Origin: UBA4923 sp964606165
GTDB lineage: Bacteria > Bacillota > Clostridia > Saccharofermentanales > DTU023
Assembly (NCBI GenBank): GCA_964606165.1
Contig: CAZSFQ010000006.1
Location: 1-64,000 of the forward strand
Reading direction: 5' to 3'
Length of the DNA: 64,000 nt
The notes below the pieces were generated by a model that was not told the origin of the DNA, ran no database searches, and worked only from the letters and a program-made list of their open reading frames with translations. The position numbers and the translations under genes are program-made. Shown here piece by piece: positions 16,283-25,564 of the stretch (positions are counted from its first letter, which is position 1; each line of letters begins with the position of its first letter).

Positions 16283-16692
16283 CGGATCACCACATCGACA
16301 TCGCCGCCCGCTTGCAGGTCACCAGTGGCCTTGAGGATGACACCACCCGGAACGCAGGCGGCGATCGATCCCCGTTTTCCCACCCAGCCGGACTGGACGC
16401 ATACCTTGTCGGGGCAGTCCGCGTCGGCAAAGCGTATCCTCCCTCCACCCCATTCAAGATGGTAGTGAAAGCCGCCGAGCTCAATTTCTTGTTCCCCGTC
16501 CCTTTGCAAATCGTCGGCATTCCAAACTTGGACCAGCTGGCCTTCATGGGTGAGGACGACCGAGCCTGCATCCGACCGGCTGGCAAAAGCGGTCAGGCCA
16601 AAGAGGCCGGCGGCCAATACCAGAATGGCTGCCGCCACGACCAGGTCTCCCCAACGAAAGGTGTGATACCACCGCGGATGATGCCGGCTCAT
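16279..16692 (-). CDS. NusG domain II-containing membrane-anchored protein
   Basis: 137 residues: an N-terminal transmembrane segment (about 17-37), then a small extracytoplasmic NusG-II domain with DCPDKVCVQSGWVGKRG and AACVPGGVIL, the three conserved cysteines of this family. It is translationally coupled to the Gx transporter gene downstream. The pair is typical of EET and redox gene sets in Firmicutes, where the Cys-rich domain is thought to face outward. The molecular role is unknown. Confidence 0.85.
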   Translation of the reverse strand: MSRHHPRWYHTFRWGDLVVAAAILVLAAGLFGLTAFASRSDAGSVVLTHEGQLVQVWNADDLQRDGEQEIELGGFHYHLEWGGGRIRFADADCPDKVCVQSGWVGKRGSIAACVPGGVILKATGDLQAGGDVDVVIR

Positions 16693-16775
16693 GAAACTCC
16701 TTTAATCCATCATTACTCCAGCCATTATAACCAAAATTCAAGCCCTTATCGGTTATAATCGTCAGGGAGGTTTTC

Positions 16776-17678
16776 GTGTACCATCTTATTTCTCTATTGA
16801 CGGGCGTTCTCCTGTCCATCATGATCCTGATCAACGGCCGGCTGACAGAACACATCGGCCTTTTTCAAGCGACCGCCATCATTCACCTGGTAGGTGTTGT
16901 TTTCTCCCTGGCCGCCTCTTTGATACGAAAAGAAAAGCCGCTCCCCCGCACACATTCGCCCTGGTGGTTCTACCTGGGAGGCGTAATCGGTGTCTACACG
17001 GCTGTTGCCAACAACTTCGCCTTCGGCAGGATCACCATGACCAGCATCGTCGCCCTGGGCCTGCTCGGCCAGACCTTAACCTCCCTTATTGTCGACGCGA
17101 CCGGCTGGATGGGCATGACCCGCCGTCCTTTTCGCAAATCGACCCTGGCCGGCCTTATTTTCTGTTTCGCCGGAATCGCCGTCATGCTCGACCATTCCAT
17201 CCTGGAAGCCGTCCTCGCCGTCTGGCTGTCTTTAGGGACGGGGATCTCCATCGTTGTGTCCCGCTCCATCAATGCCCGCCTGGCCGAGCGGATCGGTCCT
17301 CTTCCCGGATCCTTCGTCAACCACTTGACCGGATTGCCCGTCACAGTGGTCCTGGTTCTTCTGACAGTGAATAAACTGCCGGCCGTCACTTATCCGGCCG
17401 GCAAAGAGTCATGGGTTTATCTGGGCGGAGTGCTCGGTGTTTGTGGCGTCATGCTCTTTAATATCCTGGTCCCCAAGATCTCGCAGTTCCACCTGACGGT
17501 CCTGTCCTTTGTCGGCCAGGTCCTGGCCGGCGTCCTGATCGATCTTCTGACCGGGGATTTTGCGGCGGACGCTTCTTTCTGGGGCGGCCTGCTGATCACG
17601 GCCGGAATTGCGCTCAACCTGGCCATCGAATACCAGGCCCACCGCAAGGCCAGGTCAGAAGGCGAACCAGTCAGTTGA
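16776..17678 (+). CDS. DMT-superfamily transporter, tandem YdcZ (DUF606)-type
   Basis: 300 residues with about ten hydrophobic helices. Each half resembles the roughly 145-residue DUF606/YdcZ unit: LLTGVLLSIMILINGRL, FYLGGVIGVYTAVANNF and ALGLLGQTLTSLIVD in the first; VYLGGVLGVCGVMLFN and LSFVGQVLAGVLIDLLTGD in the second. So this is a fused two-repeat exporter. The start is GTG 16776 with GGGAGG 7 bases upstream. The C-terminal end overlaps the convergent M20 peptidase gene by 8 bases. The substrate is unknown. Confidence 0.8.
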   Translation: MYHLISLLTGVLLSIMILINGRLTEHIGLFQATAIIHLVGVVFSLAASLIRKEKPLPRTHSPWWFYLGGVIGVYTAVANNFAFGRITMTSIVALGLLGQTLTSLIVDATGWMGMTRRPFRKSTLAGLIFCFAGIAVMLDHSILEAVLAVWLSLGTGISIVVSRSINARLAERIGPLPGSFVNHLTGLPVTVVLVLLTVNKLPAVTYPAGKESWVYLGGVLGVCGVMLFNILVPKISQFHLTVLSFVGQVLAGVLIDLLTGDFAADASFWGGLLITAGIALNLAIEYQAHRKARSEGEPVS

Positions 17679-19002
17679 GGGTAACCAGCAGTTCCCTGTA
17701 AAAGGCCAGCATGTCGGCCAGCTTGTCAATTACCAGGTGTTCATCAGTCCCGTGCATCAGGGCCAGTTCTTCTTCTTTCAGCCGCAGCGGCTGGAAACGG
17801 TAGACATTATCCGCCAGCTCTTCGTAATAACGGCTGTCCGTTCCCCCCGCCATCAGGTAGGGGATGATGACCGCGTCAGGGAAAATACGCCCGATGACCC
17901 CGGTCAGATGCCCGTAGGCGGCGGACTCCCGCGATGCCGCCCTGGAAGGCTCCTCGACCGCGATGGGCCGCACCTCATAGTCCATGCCCGTAACCTTTTG
18001 CAGGTGGGCTAAAACATCCGCCGTCGTTTCACCTTGCAAAACACGGAGATTGGCCGTGCAGACTGCCTCCTTGGGCAGGACATTGGGCGCTGAACCGCTC
18101 CGGCTGACAGTGAAGGCGACTGTTGAGCGCAGGAGGGCGGCTGTCTGTTTGTTTTTCATCAGGGTCGGCCGGATGAGCGGGAAAAAGAGTCTGGGCCTGG
18201 CCAGGATCCTGCTTTGGATGCCCGGCATGTAAGGGGCGATACTTTGGAGCATCTGTTCAACTGTTTCCGTCAGGCGCGCCGGCATGGGGTTGCGCTCAAC
18301 CTTGTAAATAAATTCAGCCATGTAGCCCAGGCTTGTATGGGCCGGGGGCGTGGAGGAATGGCCCTCTTCCCCCGTGAATACGAATTCAAAGCTGGCTGAG
18401 GCTTTCTCCGCCAAACCGATGACGGCAACAGGCTCCCTGATGCCGATCATGGACCCGTCCGAAACGGCGCCCCCCTCGTCGAGGACAAATTCGAAATGGA
18501 TGCCTTTTTCCACAAACCATGGGACGATCTTCTGGGCGCCGTGGCGGCCGTTGACCTCCTCGTCAAAGCCGAGTGCCAGCCACAGGTCGCGCGGCGGCTC
18601 ATATCCTTCCGCGAGCAGGGATTCAAAGGTTTCCATCCAGCCGATGACCGAGCTTTTATCGTCGATGGATCCGCGGCCCCAGACCTTGCCGTCCGCGATT
18701 ACCCCCGAAAAAGGTCCTTCATGAGTCCATCCGTCCTCGAGCGCCGGGACCACATCGTAGTGGGCGAGAAAGAGGACGGGCTGCCGGCTGCTGTCCTTGC
18801 CCGGCCAGCGATAGACAGGGCTGTATCCGTTGATCAGGGTGCGCTCCAGCTTCTGGTGCAGCAGCGGATAGCTTGTCTCCAGAAAACTTAAAAAAGAAGA
18901 AAAGACGTCCAGGTCCATCTCCTCCATGCTGAAATGCGAAACGGTCGGAAAACGGACGGCTTCCGCCAGGCGTTTCGCCGCCTGTTCAATTTTTTCTTTC
19001 AT
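17671..19002 (-). CDS. M20 family metallopeptidase (PM20D1/carboxypeptidase-like)
   Basis: 443-residue zinc amidohydrolase. Metal and catalytic motifs are present: FLAHYDVVPA, WGRGSIDDKS, GFDEEVNGRHGA, the dimerisation-domain GEEGHSSTPP, SRSGSAPNVLPKEA and GGTDSRYY. These enzymes hydrolyse N-acylated amino acids or small peptides. No signal peptide, so cytosolic. The gene just upstream (same strand, 27 bases) encodes a YfcC-type carrier, a pairing that suggests uptake of a peptide or N-acyl amino acid followed by cleavage; the substrate is inferred only. Confidence 0.9.
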   Translation of the reverse strand: MKEKIEQAAKRLAEAVRFPTVSHFSMEEMDLDVFSSFLSFLETSYPLLHQKLERTLINGYSPVYRWPGKDSSRQPVLFLAHYDVVPALEDGWTHEGPFSGVIADGKVWGRGSIDDKSSVIGWMETFESLLAEGYEPPRDLWLALGFDEEVNGRHGAQKIVPWFVEKGIHFEFVLDEGGAVSDGSMIGIREPVAVIGLAEKASASFEFVFTGEEGHSSTPPAHTSLGYMAEFIYKVERNPMPARLTETVEQMLQSIAPYMPGIQSRILARPRLFFPLIRPTLMKNKQTAALLRSTVAFTVSRSGSAPNVLPKEAVCTANLRVLQGETTADVLAHLQKVTGMDYEVRPIAVEEPSRAASRESAAYGHLTGVIGRIFPDAVIIPYLMAGGTDSRYYEELADNVYRFQPLRLKEEELALMHGTDEHLVIDKLADMLAFYRELLVTLN

Positions 19003-19029
19003 GGACGGTCTCCTTATCCATTTTTTCGG

Positions 19030-20451
19030 TCAAAGCCCGATAAAGTAACCAATGTAAAGCCAGGCAAGACTGAGCAGGGCCAGGCCGATCTGCAGGAGGA
19101 TCTCCCACCGGAACCATTTGGTGTAGCCAACCGGCGAGAAACCCAGACCTATCATCAAAGCGGCGTTGGTGGGATAGAGCAAATTGGAAAAGCCGTCACC
19201 GAAGATAAAGGCCTGGACGGCCAGCTGGCGTGACAGGCCGGTCGCATCGACGATGGGCAGCAGGATGGGCAGGACAAGGAAAGCCTTGGCTGATCCCGAT
19301 CCGATGAAAAAATTGAGGGCCAGGATGAGGAGCCAGACCCAGACAATGGACAAGACAGGGCTCATTCCCCCCATCCTGCTGACCGCGGCAAAGAGGATGG
19401 TGTCCATGACCCCGCCCCTCACAACGATCTGCTTGATGCTCATGGCCATCAAGATCAGGGCGATGGCAGGCGCGACACCCAATAGCCCAGCCACAAGCGC
19501 TCTTCCCGTTTCCCGGACCGGCATGATCCGGGCAGCCAGGACACTGACAAGCGAACCGGCAAGAAAAAGGACCGCGATCAGGGGAAAACTGATGTCGGAC
19601 AAGAAAGGAACAAAAAAGGAGGCGACCAATACGGCCGCGATGGCCAAGAGGAAGATGGAAAAGATTTTCAGGGCGCGGTCGACACCCTCGGGATAGGTCA
19701 GGGCTCCGTCTTCTTCCAGTTCGCCGTCTTCGCGGTGAACCAGGGAGCGGGAGGGATCCTTCTCGATCCTTTTGGCGTACCAGCGAAGGAAAAGCTGGAC
19801 AGCCAGAAAGGAGGTGGCAAAGATGGCGATCCGGTAGGGCGTGGCTGAGTAGAGAGGCAAACCGGCAAGCTTCTGGGCAACGCCCAGGGTAAAGGGATTG
19901 AAGATGGCAGCCCCGAAACCTATTCCGGCAGACAGCAGACTCATGCCCAGGCCGACGAGGGAATCCCAGCCCATTTTCCTGGCCAGGATCAGACAGAATG
20001 GAACCAGGACGATCAGCTCCTCAAAAACTCCGAAACAGGCCCCGAACAACATGAAAAACAAGCTGACCGCCGACAGCAGCAAATATTTCTTTGAAGCGTA
20101 GCGGGCCATCAGGCGTTCCATCAGCCGTTCCACCAGACCACCCCGTAAAAGCAGGGTAAAACTGGCGCCCAAAAACAAAAGGAAAACCAAAATAACCCAG
20201 ACCACCTCGGCTCCGGGTGAAAAGAGCACCTCAAAGGGGGCGAGAAACCAGAGCCAGGGCGGATAGGATACCTTATCCGTGTAGCGGAAGGACCCCTCCA
20301 CAATCATTTCACGCCCGTCGATGATAGTCCGCTCATAGGCTCCCGCCGGAAGGAGCAGGGTCAGTATACCCGCAACTATCATGAGAACCAGGAGGGTGCC
20401 AAGTGAAATCAGGTAAGAACGTTTTCCGATGCGGAGTGATTGACGATTCAT
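19030..20451 (-). CDS. YfcC-type (C4-dicarboxylate/amino-acid) membrane carrier
   Basis: 473 residues with 11-12 membrane helices. LTLLLPAGAYER at the N-terminus, FGVFEELIVLVPFCLILA, GFGAAIFNPFTLGVAQ, SIKQIVVRGGVMDTIL, NFFIGSGSAKAFLVLPI and FIFGDGFSNLLYPTNAALM match the YfcC / C4-dicarboxylate anaerobic carrier-like family. Members often sit next to M20 peptidases or arginine-pathway genes, as here, so an amino-acid or peptide substrate is likely. Probably co-transcribed with the M20 gene 27 bases downstream. Confidence 0.85.
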   Translation of the reverse strand: MNRQSLRIGKRSYLISLGTLLVLMIVAGILTLLLPAGAYERTIIDGREMIVEGSFRYTDKVSYPPWLWFLAPFEVLFSPGAEVVWVILVFLLFLGASFTLLLRGGLVERLMERLMARYASKKYLLLSAVSLFFMLFGACFGVFEELIVLVPFCLILARKMGWDSLVGLGMSLLSAGIGFGAAIFNPFTLGVAQKLAGLPLYSATPYRIAIFATSFLAVQLFLRWYAKRIEKDPSRSLVHREDGELEEDGALTYPEGVDRALKIFSIFLLAIAAVLVASFFVPFLSDISFPLIAVLFLAGSLVSVLAARIMPVRETGRALVAGLLGVAPAIALILMAMSIKQIVVRGGVMDTILFAAVSRMGGMSPVLSIVWVWLLILALNFFIGSGSAKAFLVLPILLPIVDATGLSRQLAVQAFIFGDGFSNLLYPTNAALMIGLGFSPVGYTKWFRWEILLQIGLALLSLAWLYIGYFIGL

Positions 20452-20483
20452 GGATAAGCTCCCGGATCCGGCTGACCGGACAT

Positions 20484-20750
20484 CTATTCGCGGCCTGTCG
20501 CGCGTTTGTAAAGCAGTAAAACCCAGAAGGCGATGATGGAGACCAGCAGGGCGATCCCTGTCAAAAGAAAGAAGAGGTTGGTGTTGGTACCCGCGATCAA
20601 AGCCGCCAGCGCGACAACGAGGACCACTGACAAAACACCGATGAGCAGTTTTCCAAATACGGACGACAGGAAGCGTTTACGGAATTTGAGTTCCTCAGGC
20701 GTAAAACCCGACTTCTTTCCTTTACCCGCTGATTTCTTTTTCACGGCCAT
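20484..20750 (-). CDS. small hypothetical membrane protein
   Basis: 88 residues: a strongly basic N-terminus (MAVKKKSAGKGKKSG), a short linker, then two hydrophobic helices (about 32-53 and 58-80) and a basic tail. No family recognised. It is divergent from rqcH and 32 bases upstream of the YfcC carrier on the same strand. Composition is like its neighbours. Confidence 0.6.
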   Translation of the reverse strand: MAVKKKSAGKGKKSGFTPEELKFRKRFLSSVFGKLLIGVLSVVLVVALAALIAGTNTNLFFLLTGIALLVSIIAFWVLLLYKRATGRE

Positions 20751-20818
20751 CCCAGGTCCCCCCTATGCATCTCATGATACTATGACTTTGGCTTTCATAA
20801 AAGAAAGAGGGGGACACG

Positions 20819-22642
20819 ATGGACGGGATTACCGCGCATGCCATGGCACCTGAACTTGACGGGCTTCTGTCAGGATCCCTGGTCGAGCGTATTTCCATGA
20901 GCGACAAAAATACCCTTCATCTGGCCCTGTTTACGGCCGGTCGGACCAAGTACAACCTGACACTGGATGCCATCGCCAGCCGGCCTTCCCTCATCCTTTC
21001 CACCGACCCCCCGCCGCAAGGCTTGAACCCGCCTCCCTCTTTTGTCATGCTTTTGCGCAAGCACCTGAGGCGGGCCAGGATTACGGCTATCACCACACCG
21101 CCCTGGGAGCGCGTTTTTATTCTGGCTTTCAGATCCGTCGACGAGCTGGGTGACGGGGTAGAAGGAAGGCTCCTTTTCGAATGCATGCCCCGGACCGCCA
21201 ATCTGGTGCTGGTCAACCGGGAGGATGTGATCCTGGGCGCCCTGCGCCATATCGACCACCGGGTCAACCGCGTCAGGGAAACCCTGCCCGCCCACCCCTA
21301 TCTCCCCCCGCCCGGCCAGAACCGGCCCGGCCCTGACCAATACGCCAGGCAAGGCGTTGACAGGATCCTGGAGGAACTGGAGGCCCTGCCCTTGACCGGC
21401 CGGGCCTTGTCACAGCAGGTCGCCGGCTTTTCGCCGCTTCTCGGCGAAGAGGCGCTTGCCCGGGCCGGAACCCGGCCCTCTCCGCAACAAGCAGCGGACA
21501 GCTTACGCTCCCTTTGCCTGGAAATCGCCGGAGGGCATTTTTCGCCTGCTGTCTATTTTGACGGCCCCCAAGGCAATCCCATGGCCGTCCACGCGGTGAA
21601 GCTGACCCAGCTTCCCTGGTTTGCCCCCTACGACTGTATCTACGAGGCAGTTGCCGCCTACAGCCAGGCGGCCGCCGCCATGGACCGCTTCAAGCGGAGA
21701 CAGCATGCCATTGCAAGAAAAATTGAGGAGCAGATCAAGCGCACGCAAAGAAAGAGAGAGCTCCACGAGGCTGATGTGACCACAGGCAAAGAGGCAGCTG
21801 ACGACCGCCTTATGGGCGAGTTGGTCCTGGCCTGGATCCATACCATCCCCCCGGGATCCAAGGGAGTCCTCCTGGATAACTACCATGAGCAAGGCAGCCA
21901 ACTCTATTGCCCCCTGAATCCCCGGCTGACAGCCGCTGAAAATGCCAAGTGCTATTTTGGAAGCGCGAGGCGCAAGGAGCGAAAACTCGAATCGGCGACA
22001 AAACTTCTGCGAAATGACCTCGATGAGCTTGCCTGGCTTGAATCCTTGCGGGCGGCGGCCGGTTACGCGGAAACGGAAGAGGACCTCTCGGCGCTTGAAC
22101 ATGAATACCTGACCCGCGAAGACCCCGGGAAACAACCGGCCCGGCAGCCGCCGCAGGCGGACCGGATGCCCGGCAAGCCGGCATCAAAGAAAAGGCGAAA
22201 AGAGCCAGCCAGGCGCCCGCCAGGCAAAAAAGAAAAACAGGCCGGAGCCAAAGAGGAGCCATTGTTGGCGCCGCCGCGGCTTTTTCGTTCATCCGACGGC
22301 TTTTTGATCACCAGCGGCCGCAATAATTTGCAAAACGACCGCCTTCTTCGAAAAGCCGGACGCGGCGACCTTTGGTTTCATGCCAAAAATTCTGCAGGAT
22401 CACATGTCATTCTGTCAGCGGGCGGCCGCGAATTCACTCCTTCGGCCATCGAGGAGGCAGCCATCATCGCGGCCTGGTATTCGGGCTCGGGAAGAGCGGG
22501 CAGCGCCGTCGAAGTCGATTACTGCCCCGTCCGCCATGTCAAAAAAATTCCGGGCACCAGGCCCGGCAATGTCAGCTACCAGGAATACAAAACACTTTAT
22601 GTCAGGCCGGCCGATCCCTCGCAATTGCGGGTCAGCTCCTGA
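20819..22642 (+). CDS. rqcH: Rqc2 homolog RqcH (NFACT/FbpA protein)
   Basis: 607 residues with the NFACT-N domain (HLALFTAGRTKYNLTLDA, FVMLLRKHLRRARI, RVFILAFRSVDELGD), a central coiled coil (about 280-330), a basic low-complexity linker rich in Pro/Lys/Arg (about 435-480), and the NFACT-R domain with RNNLQNDRLLRKA, GDLWFHAKNSAGSHVIL and YTPV-like PGTRPGNVSYQEYKTLYV. RqcH binds stalled 50S subunits and adds C-terminal alanine tails with tRNA-Ala. SD AGAGGGGG precedes ATG 20819. The 3' end overlaps convergent queH by 46 bases. Confidence 0.92.
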   Translation: MDGITAHAMAPELDGLLSGSLVERISMSDKNTLHLALFTAGRTKYNLTLDAIASRPSLILSTDPPPQGLNPPPSFVMLLRKHLRRARITAITTPPWERVFILAFRSVDELGDGVEGRLLFECMPRTANLVLVNREDVILGALRHIDHRVNRVRETLPAHPYLPPPGQNRPGPDQYARQGVDRILEELEALPLTGRALSQQVAGFSPLLGEEALARAGTRPSPQQAADSLRSLCLEIAGGHFSPAVYFDGPQGNPMAVHAVKLTQLPWFAPYDCIYEAVAAYSQAAAAMDRFKRRQHAIARKIEEQIKRTQRKRELHEADVTTGKEAADDRLMGELVLAWIHTIPPGSKGVLLDNYHEQGSQLYCPLNPRLTAAENAKCYFGSARRKERKLESATKLLRNDLDELAWLESLRAAAGYAETEEDLSALEHEYLTREDPGKQPARQPPQADRMPGKPASKKRRKEPARRPPGKKEKQAGAKEEPLLAPPRLFRSSDGFLITSGRNNLQNDRLLRKAGRGDLWFHAKNSAGSHVILSAGGREFTPSAIEEAAIIAAWYSGSGRAGSAVEVDYCPVRHVKKIPGTRPGNVSYQEYKTLYVRPADPSQLRVSS

Positions 22643-23205
22643 TGATCTTTTTCGATCGATTCACGAAAAGACGATTCTTCAAGAGAGATGACGCAACCAC
22701 AGTATTTTTGCCTGTAGAGGCCCAGGTCACGCGCCATGGCCTGTCCCCTCCGGTAGCCGTCCCGCCAGTCGTAAGGTAAGAAGGCGATCCCCCTGTCAGC
22801 GGCTGCCCGCCGGCCTTCCAGAAGCATCCGGCCGCGCTTCTGCCAAGGGCTGACCAGGAGGGTCGTGCTGATAGCGTCAAAGCCCTGCGACCCCGCCAGC
22901 TCCGCAACATGGGAGAATCTCACCCGGTAGCAGTAACTGCAACGGTCATCACCGTCATTGGCCCGGCTCCGCCATTCCTGCTCCAAAGATGACCCCTGGA
23001 CCATCAGGGGGACCCGGTAATGATCCGCCACCCGGATCGCGTTGTCCAGACGGCGTTCCCACTCCGCCTGCGGATGGATGTTGGGGTTGTAAAACAGAAG
23101 CGACAGGTCTACGCCTTGCTCCAGGAGCCGTTCAAGCGGCCAAAGGGCACAGGGGCCGCAACAGATGTGAAGCAGGAGCTTTTTGAATTCAAGACATTCA
23201 CTCAT
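22597..23205 (-). CDS. queH: epoxyqueuosine reductase QueH
   Basis: 202 residues, iron-sulfur enzyme reducing epoxyqueuosine to queuosine in tRNA. HICCGPCALWPLE near the N-terminus, FYNPNIHPQAEWERR, CSYCYRVRF and the C-terminal QKYCGCVIS give the cysteine set of QueH (DUF208). ATG 23205 gives MSECLEFKKLLLH; an alternative TTG at 23214 directly follows the ruvB stop, and neither has a clear SD, so translation may be coupled to ruvB. Last gene of the ruvC-A-B-queH run. A queuosine-precursor transporter (queT) is also in this window. Confidence 0.92.
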   Translation of the reverse strand: MSECLEFKKLLLHICCGPCALWPLERLLEQGVDLSLLFYNPNIHPQAEWERRLDNAIRVADHYRVPLMVQGSSLEQEWRSRANDGDDRCSYCYRVRFSHVAELAGSQGFDAISTTLLVSPWQKRGRMLLEGRRAAADRGIAFLPYDWRDGYRRGQAMARDLGLYRQKYCGCVISLEESSFRESIEKDHQELTRNCEGSAGLT

Positions 23206-23214
23206 GAATAACAA

Positions 23215-24330
23215 CTAATCCGTTTGGCCGGACTCCAGGATTTCCTGAAGCGAAACCTGACCGGCGTCACCAATATTCCTGGCATTGCGCTCGATGAAGG
23301 GCAGGCCCAGATGGTCGAAGCCGCCCCGGGTCAAAATCCTGCCGCGCGGTGTTTTCGCGATGAAACCGATTTGCATCAGGTAGGGCTCGTAAATATCCTC
23401 GATGGTCACCGCGTCTTCGCCGGTCGACGCGGCCAGCGTATCCAGGCCGACCGGACCGCCGTCATACATCTCAGCCATGACCCGCATGATGAGCCGGTCA
23501 TTTCCATCCAGTCCGACGGGGTCAATCTCCAGCGCCGACAAGCCCATCTCGCAGATGGCGCGGTTGACCATATTGTCGCCCTTGACCTGGGCGTAATCAC
23601 GCATGCGGCGCAGCAGCCTGATGGCGACACGCGGCGTTCCCCGGCATCGGGTCGACAGTTCGCGCAGGCCATCCTCATCGATTCCCACCCCCAGGAGGGC
23701 GGCGTAGCGGCTCAGTATCTGCGTAATCTCGGAAGGCGCGTAGAGGTCGAGGCGCTGGATCATGCCGAAGCGGTCGCGAAGCGGTGAAGTGAGAAGGCCC
23801 GCCCGGGTCGTCGCCCCGATCAGGGTAAAGCGGGGCAAATCCAGCCTGATCGACCGGGCAGACGGGCCCTTGCCGATCAGAATGTCGAGGGCGTAGTCCT
23901 CCATGGCCGGATAAAGGACTTCCTCCACCGTCCGGTTCAGGCGGTGTATTTCATCAATAAAAAGGACATCGTGTTCCTGCAGGTTGGTCAGGATGGCCGC
24001 GAGGTCACCCTGCCGCTCGATGGCAGGTCCCGAGGTGATGCGCATCTCGACGCCAAGCTCATGGGCGATGATGCCCGCCAGGGTCGTTTTCCCCAGCCCG
24101 GGGGGGCCGTAAAGAAGGATATGATCCAGGGACTCCCGGCGCGCTTTTGTGGCCTCAATGGCGATGCCCAGGTTAGCCTTGACCTTTTCCTGGCCGAAGT
24201 ACTCGCCCCAGCGCCGTGGCCGCAACTGCGGTTCATCGGTCTCATCGCTGAGCGCTTTTCGGGACAGGACGCGCTCTTCGTCGAACCGGTCCTCATATTC
24301 CTCTGACATGGTGCTTTGAAATTCAAACAT
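23215..24330 (-). CDS. ruvB: Holliday junction branch-migration helicase RuvB
   Basis: 371 residues, AAA+ ATPase that drives branch migration with RuvA. Walker A LLYGPPGLGKTTLA, Walker B DVLFIDEIHRL, sensor TLIGATTRAGLL, arginine finger SPLRDRFG and the C-terminal winged helix ending with RGRILTRGGFDHLGL are all present. About 30 extra acidic N-terminal residues precede LRPRRWGEYFGQ; the first ATG is kept because GGCGGGTAAAGG precedes it and the next ATG has no SD. Between ruvA (45-base gap) and queH. Confidence 0.96.
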   Translation of the reverse strand: MFEFQSTMSEEYEDRFDEERVLSRKALSDETDEPQLRPRRWGEYFGQEKVKANLGIAIEATKARRESLDHILLYGPPGLGKTTLAGIIAHELGVEMRITSGPAIERQGDLAAILTNLQEHDVLFIDEIHRLNRTVEEVLYPAMEDYALDILIGKGPSARSIRLDLPRFTLIGATTRAGLLTSPLRDRFGMIQRLDLYAPSEITQILSRYAALLGVGIDEDGLRELSTRCRGTPRVAIRLLRRMRDYAQVKGDNMVNRAICEMGLSALEIDPVGLDGNDRLIMRVMAEMYDGGPVGLDTLAASTGEDAVTIEDIYEPYLMQIGFIAKTPRGRILTRGGFDHLGLPFIERNARNIGDAGQVSLQEILESGQTD

Positions 24331-24375
24331 GGCCTTTACCCGCCTTCCCTTTCAGGATACCAAAGAAGAGAGGCG

Positions 24376-24990
24376 CTAAACCATGGCCATCTGTGACAGG
24401 GCGCGGCGCAGGAGGCTTTCGACCGTGTCGGCTTCCTCAAGTGTGGCCCGCCGCACGGCGTCCAGGGCCTCCGCGTTGCTGTAACCCAGGACCATCAGGG
24501 CGGCAACCGTTTCGCCGGCAATACCCGCGGCCGGTGAAGCGGGAGCTGAACCGTGAAGCGGTACGGTTTGCGGCACCTCAATCCCCGATTTTTTCAGCTT
24601 GTCGGTCAGTTCCAAAATCATGCGGGCCGCGCCTTTTTTGCCGATGCCCTTGACCCGGGTCAGGCGGTCGACATCGCTTTGCAGGATGGCCAGGGCGAAG
24701 GCTTCCGGTGTCAGGGTGCCCACCACCTGCAAGGCCAGTTTGGGGCCGACGCCGCTCACGGTCTGGACCAGGATGAACAGGTTTTTCTCTTCCTCATTGG
24801 AAAAACCAAACAAGCCCATCTCATTTTCGCGAACGTGGAGGTGGGTGTGGATGGTCACGGTCTGTCCCGCCGGTGGAAGCGATGCGATCAGGCCAGGGGC
24901 CATCTCGATTTGAAAACCGATCCCGCCCTGTTCCAGTATGATGAATTCTTCCGCTTTTCTTGTAATCTGCCCTGTAATGCTGGCAATCAT
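24376..24990 (-). CDS. ruvA: Holliday junction DNA-binding protein RuvA
   Basis: 204 residues with the OB fold (MIASITGQI, FQIEMAPG), the helix-hairpin-helix repeats (FILVQTVSGVGPKLAL and RLTRVKGIGKKGAARMIL) and the RuvB-binding C-terminal domain VAALMVLGYSNAEAL. It binds Holliday junctions as a tetramer and recruits RuvB. AAAGGAG precedes the ATG; it lies 14 bases after ruvC. Confidence 0.96.
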   Translation of the reverse strand: MIASITGQITRKAEEFIILEQGGIGFQIEMAPGLIASLPPAGQTVTIHTHLHVRENEMGLFGFSNEEEKNLFILVQTVSGVGPKLALQVVGTLTPEAFALAILQSDVDRLTRVKGIGKKGAARMILELTDKLKKSGIEVPQTVPLHGSAPASPAAGIAGETVAALMVLGYSNAEALDAVRRATLEEADTVESLLRRALSQMAMV

Positions 24991-25004
24991 GGAGTACTCC
25001 TTTG

Positions 25005-25508
25005 TTACTGGTAGCCGCCGACCGCCAGGTTGCCGTCCCGGTTACCCGAATGCGCGTGGCAGATGGCCACCGCAAGGGCGTCGGCCGCGTCATCCGGCTG
25101 CGGCATCTTCTTTAAATTGAGAAGAACCCGGACCATTTCCTGGATCTGTTTCTTCTCTGCCCTGCCGTAACCGGTCACCGCGACCTTGACCTGGATGGGC
25201 GTGTATTCGTATACGGGCAGGCCGGCACGGGCGGCCGCGACAACTGCCACACCGCGTGCCTGCGCCGTGCCGATGGCCGTCGTTGTATTGCGGCTGAAAA
25301 ATAATTCCTCGATGGCGAAACAATGGGGCTGGTGGAGGCTGTTCAATTCGTTCAGGGCTTGATCGATGGCCAGCAGCCTCTCGGGAAAGGGCGTTGCGGC
25401 GTCAGTCTTAATGACACCGTAGTCGAGTGCCTTAAGCTGCTTATTCTGATAGAGAATGACTCCGAATCCCGTGATGGCGTAACCCGGGTCAAGGCCCAGA
25501 ATGATCAC
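25005..25508 (-). CDS. ruvC: Holliday junction resolvase RuvC
   Basis: 167 residues, the endonuclease that resolves Holliday junctions. The acidic catalytic residues are visible in MIILGLDPG (Asp7), AIEELFF (Glu) and QPDDAADALAVAICH (Asp pair). The start is GTG 25508, preceded by GGAGGTG. First gene of the ruvC-ruvA-ruvB-queH cluster. Confidence 0.95.
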   Translation of the reverse strand: MIILGLDPGYAITGFGVILYQNKQLKALDYGVIKTDAATPFPERLLAIDQALNELNSLHQPHCFAIEELFFSRNTTTAIGTAQARGVAVVAAARAGLPVYEYTPIQVKVAVTGYGRAEKKQIQEMVRVLLNLKKMPQPDDAADALAVAICHAHSGNRDGNLAVGGYQ

Positions 25509-25564
25509 CTCAACACCTCCGATGTCTTTTCCCGCAGGGTCCGGCCGGTCATGGCCGGCTTATA

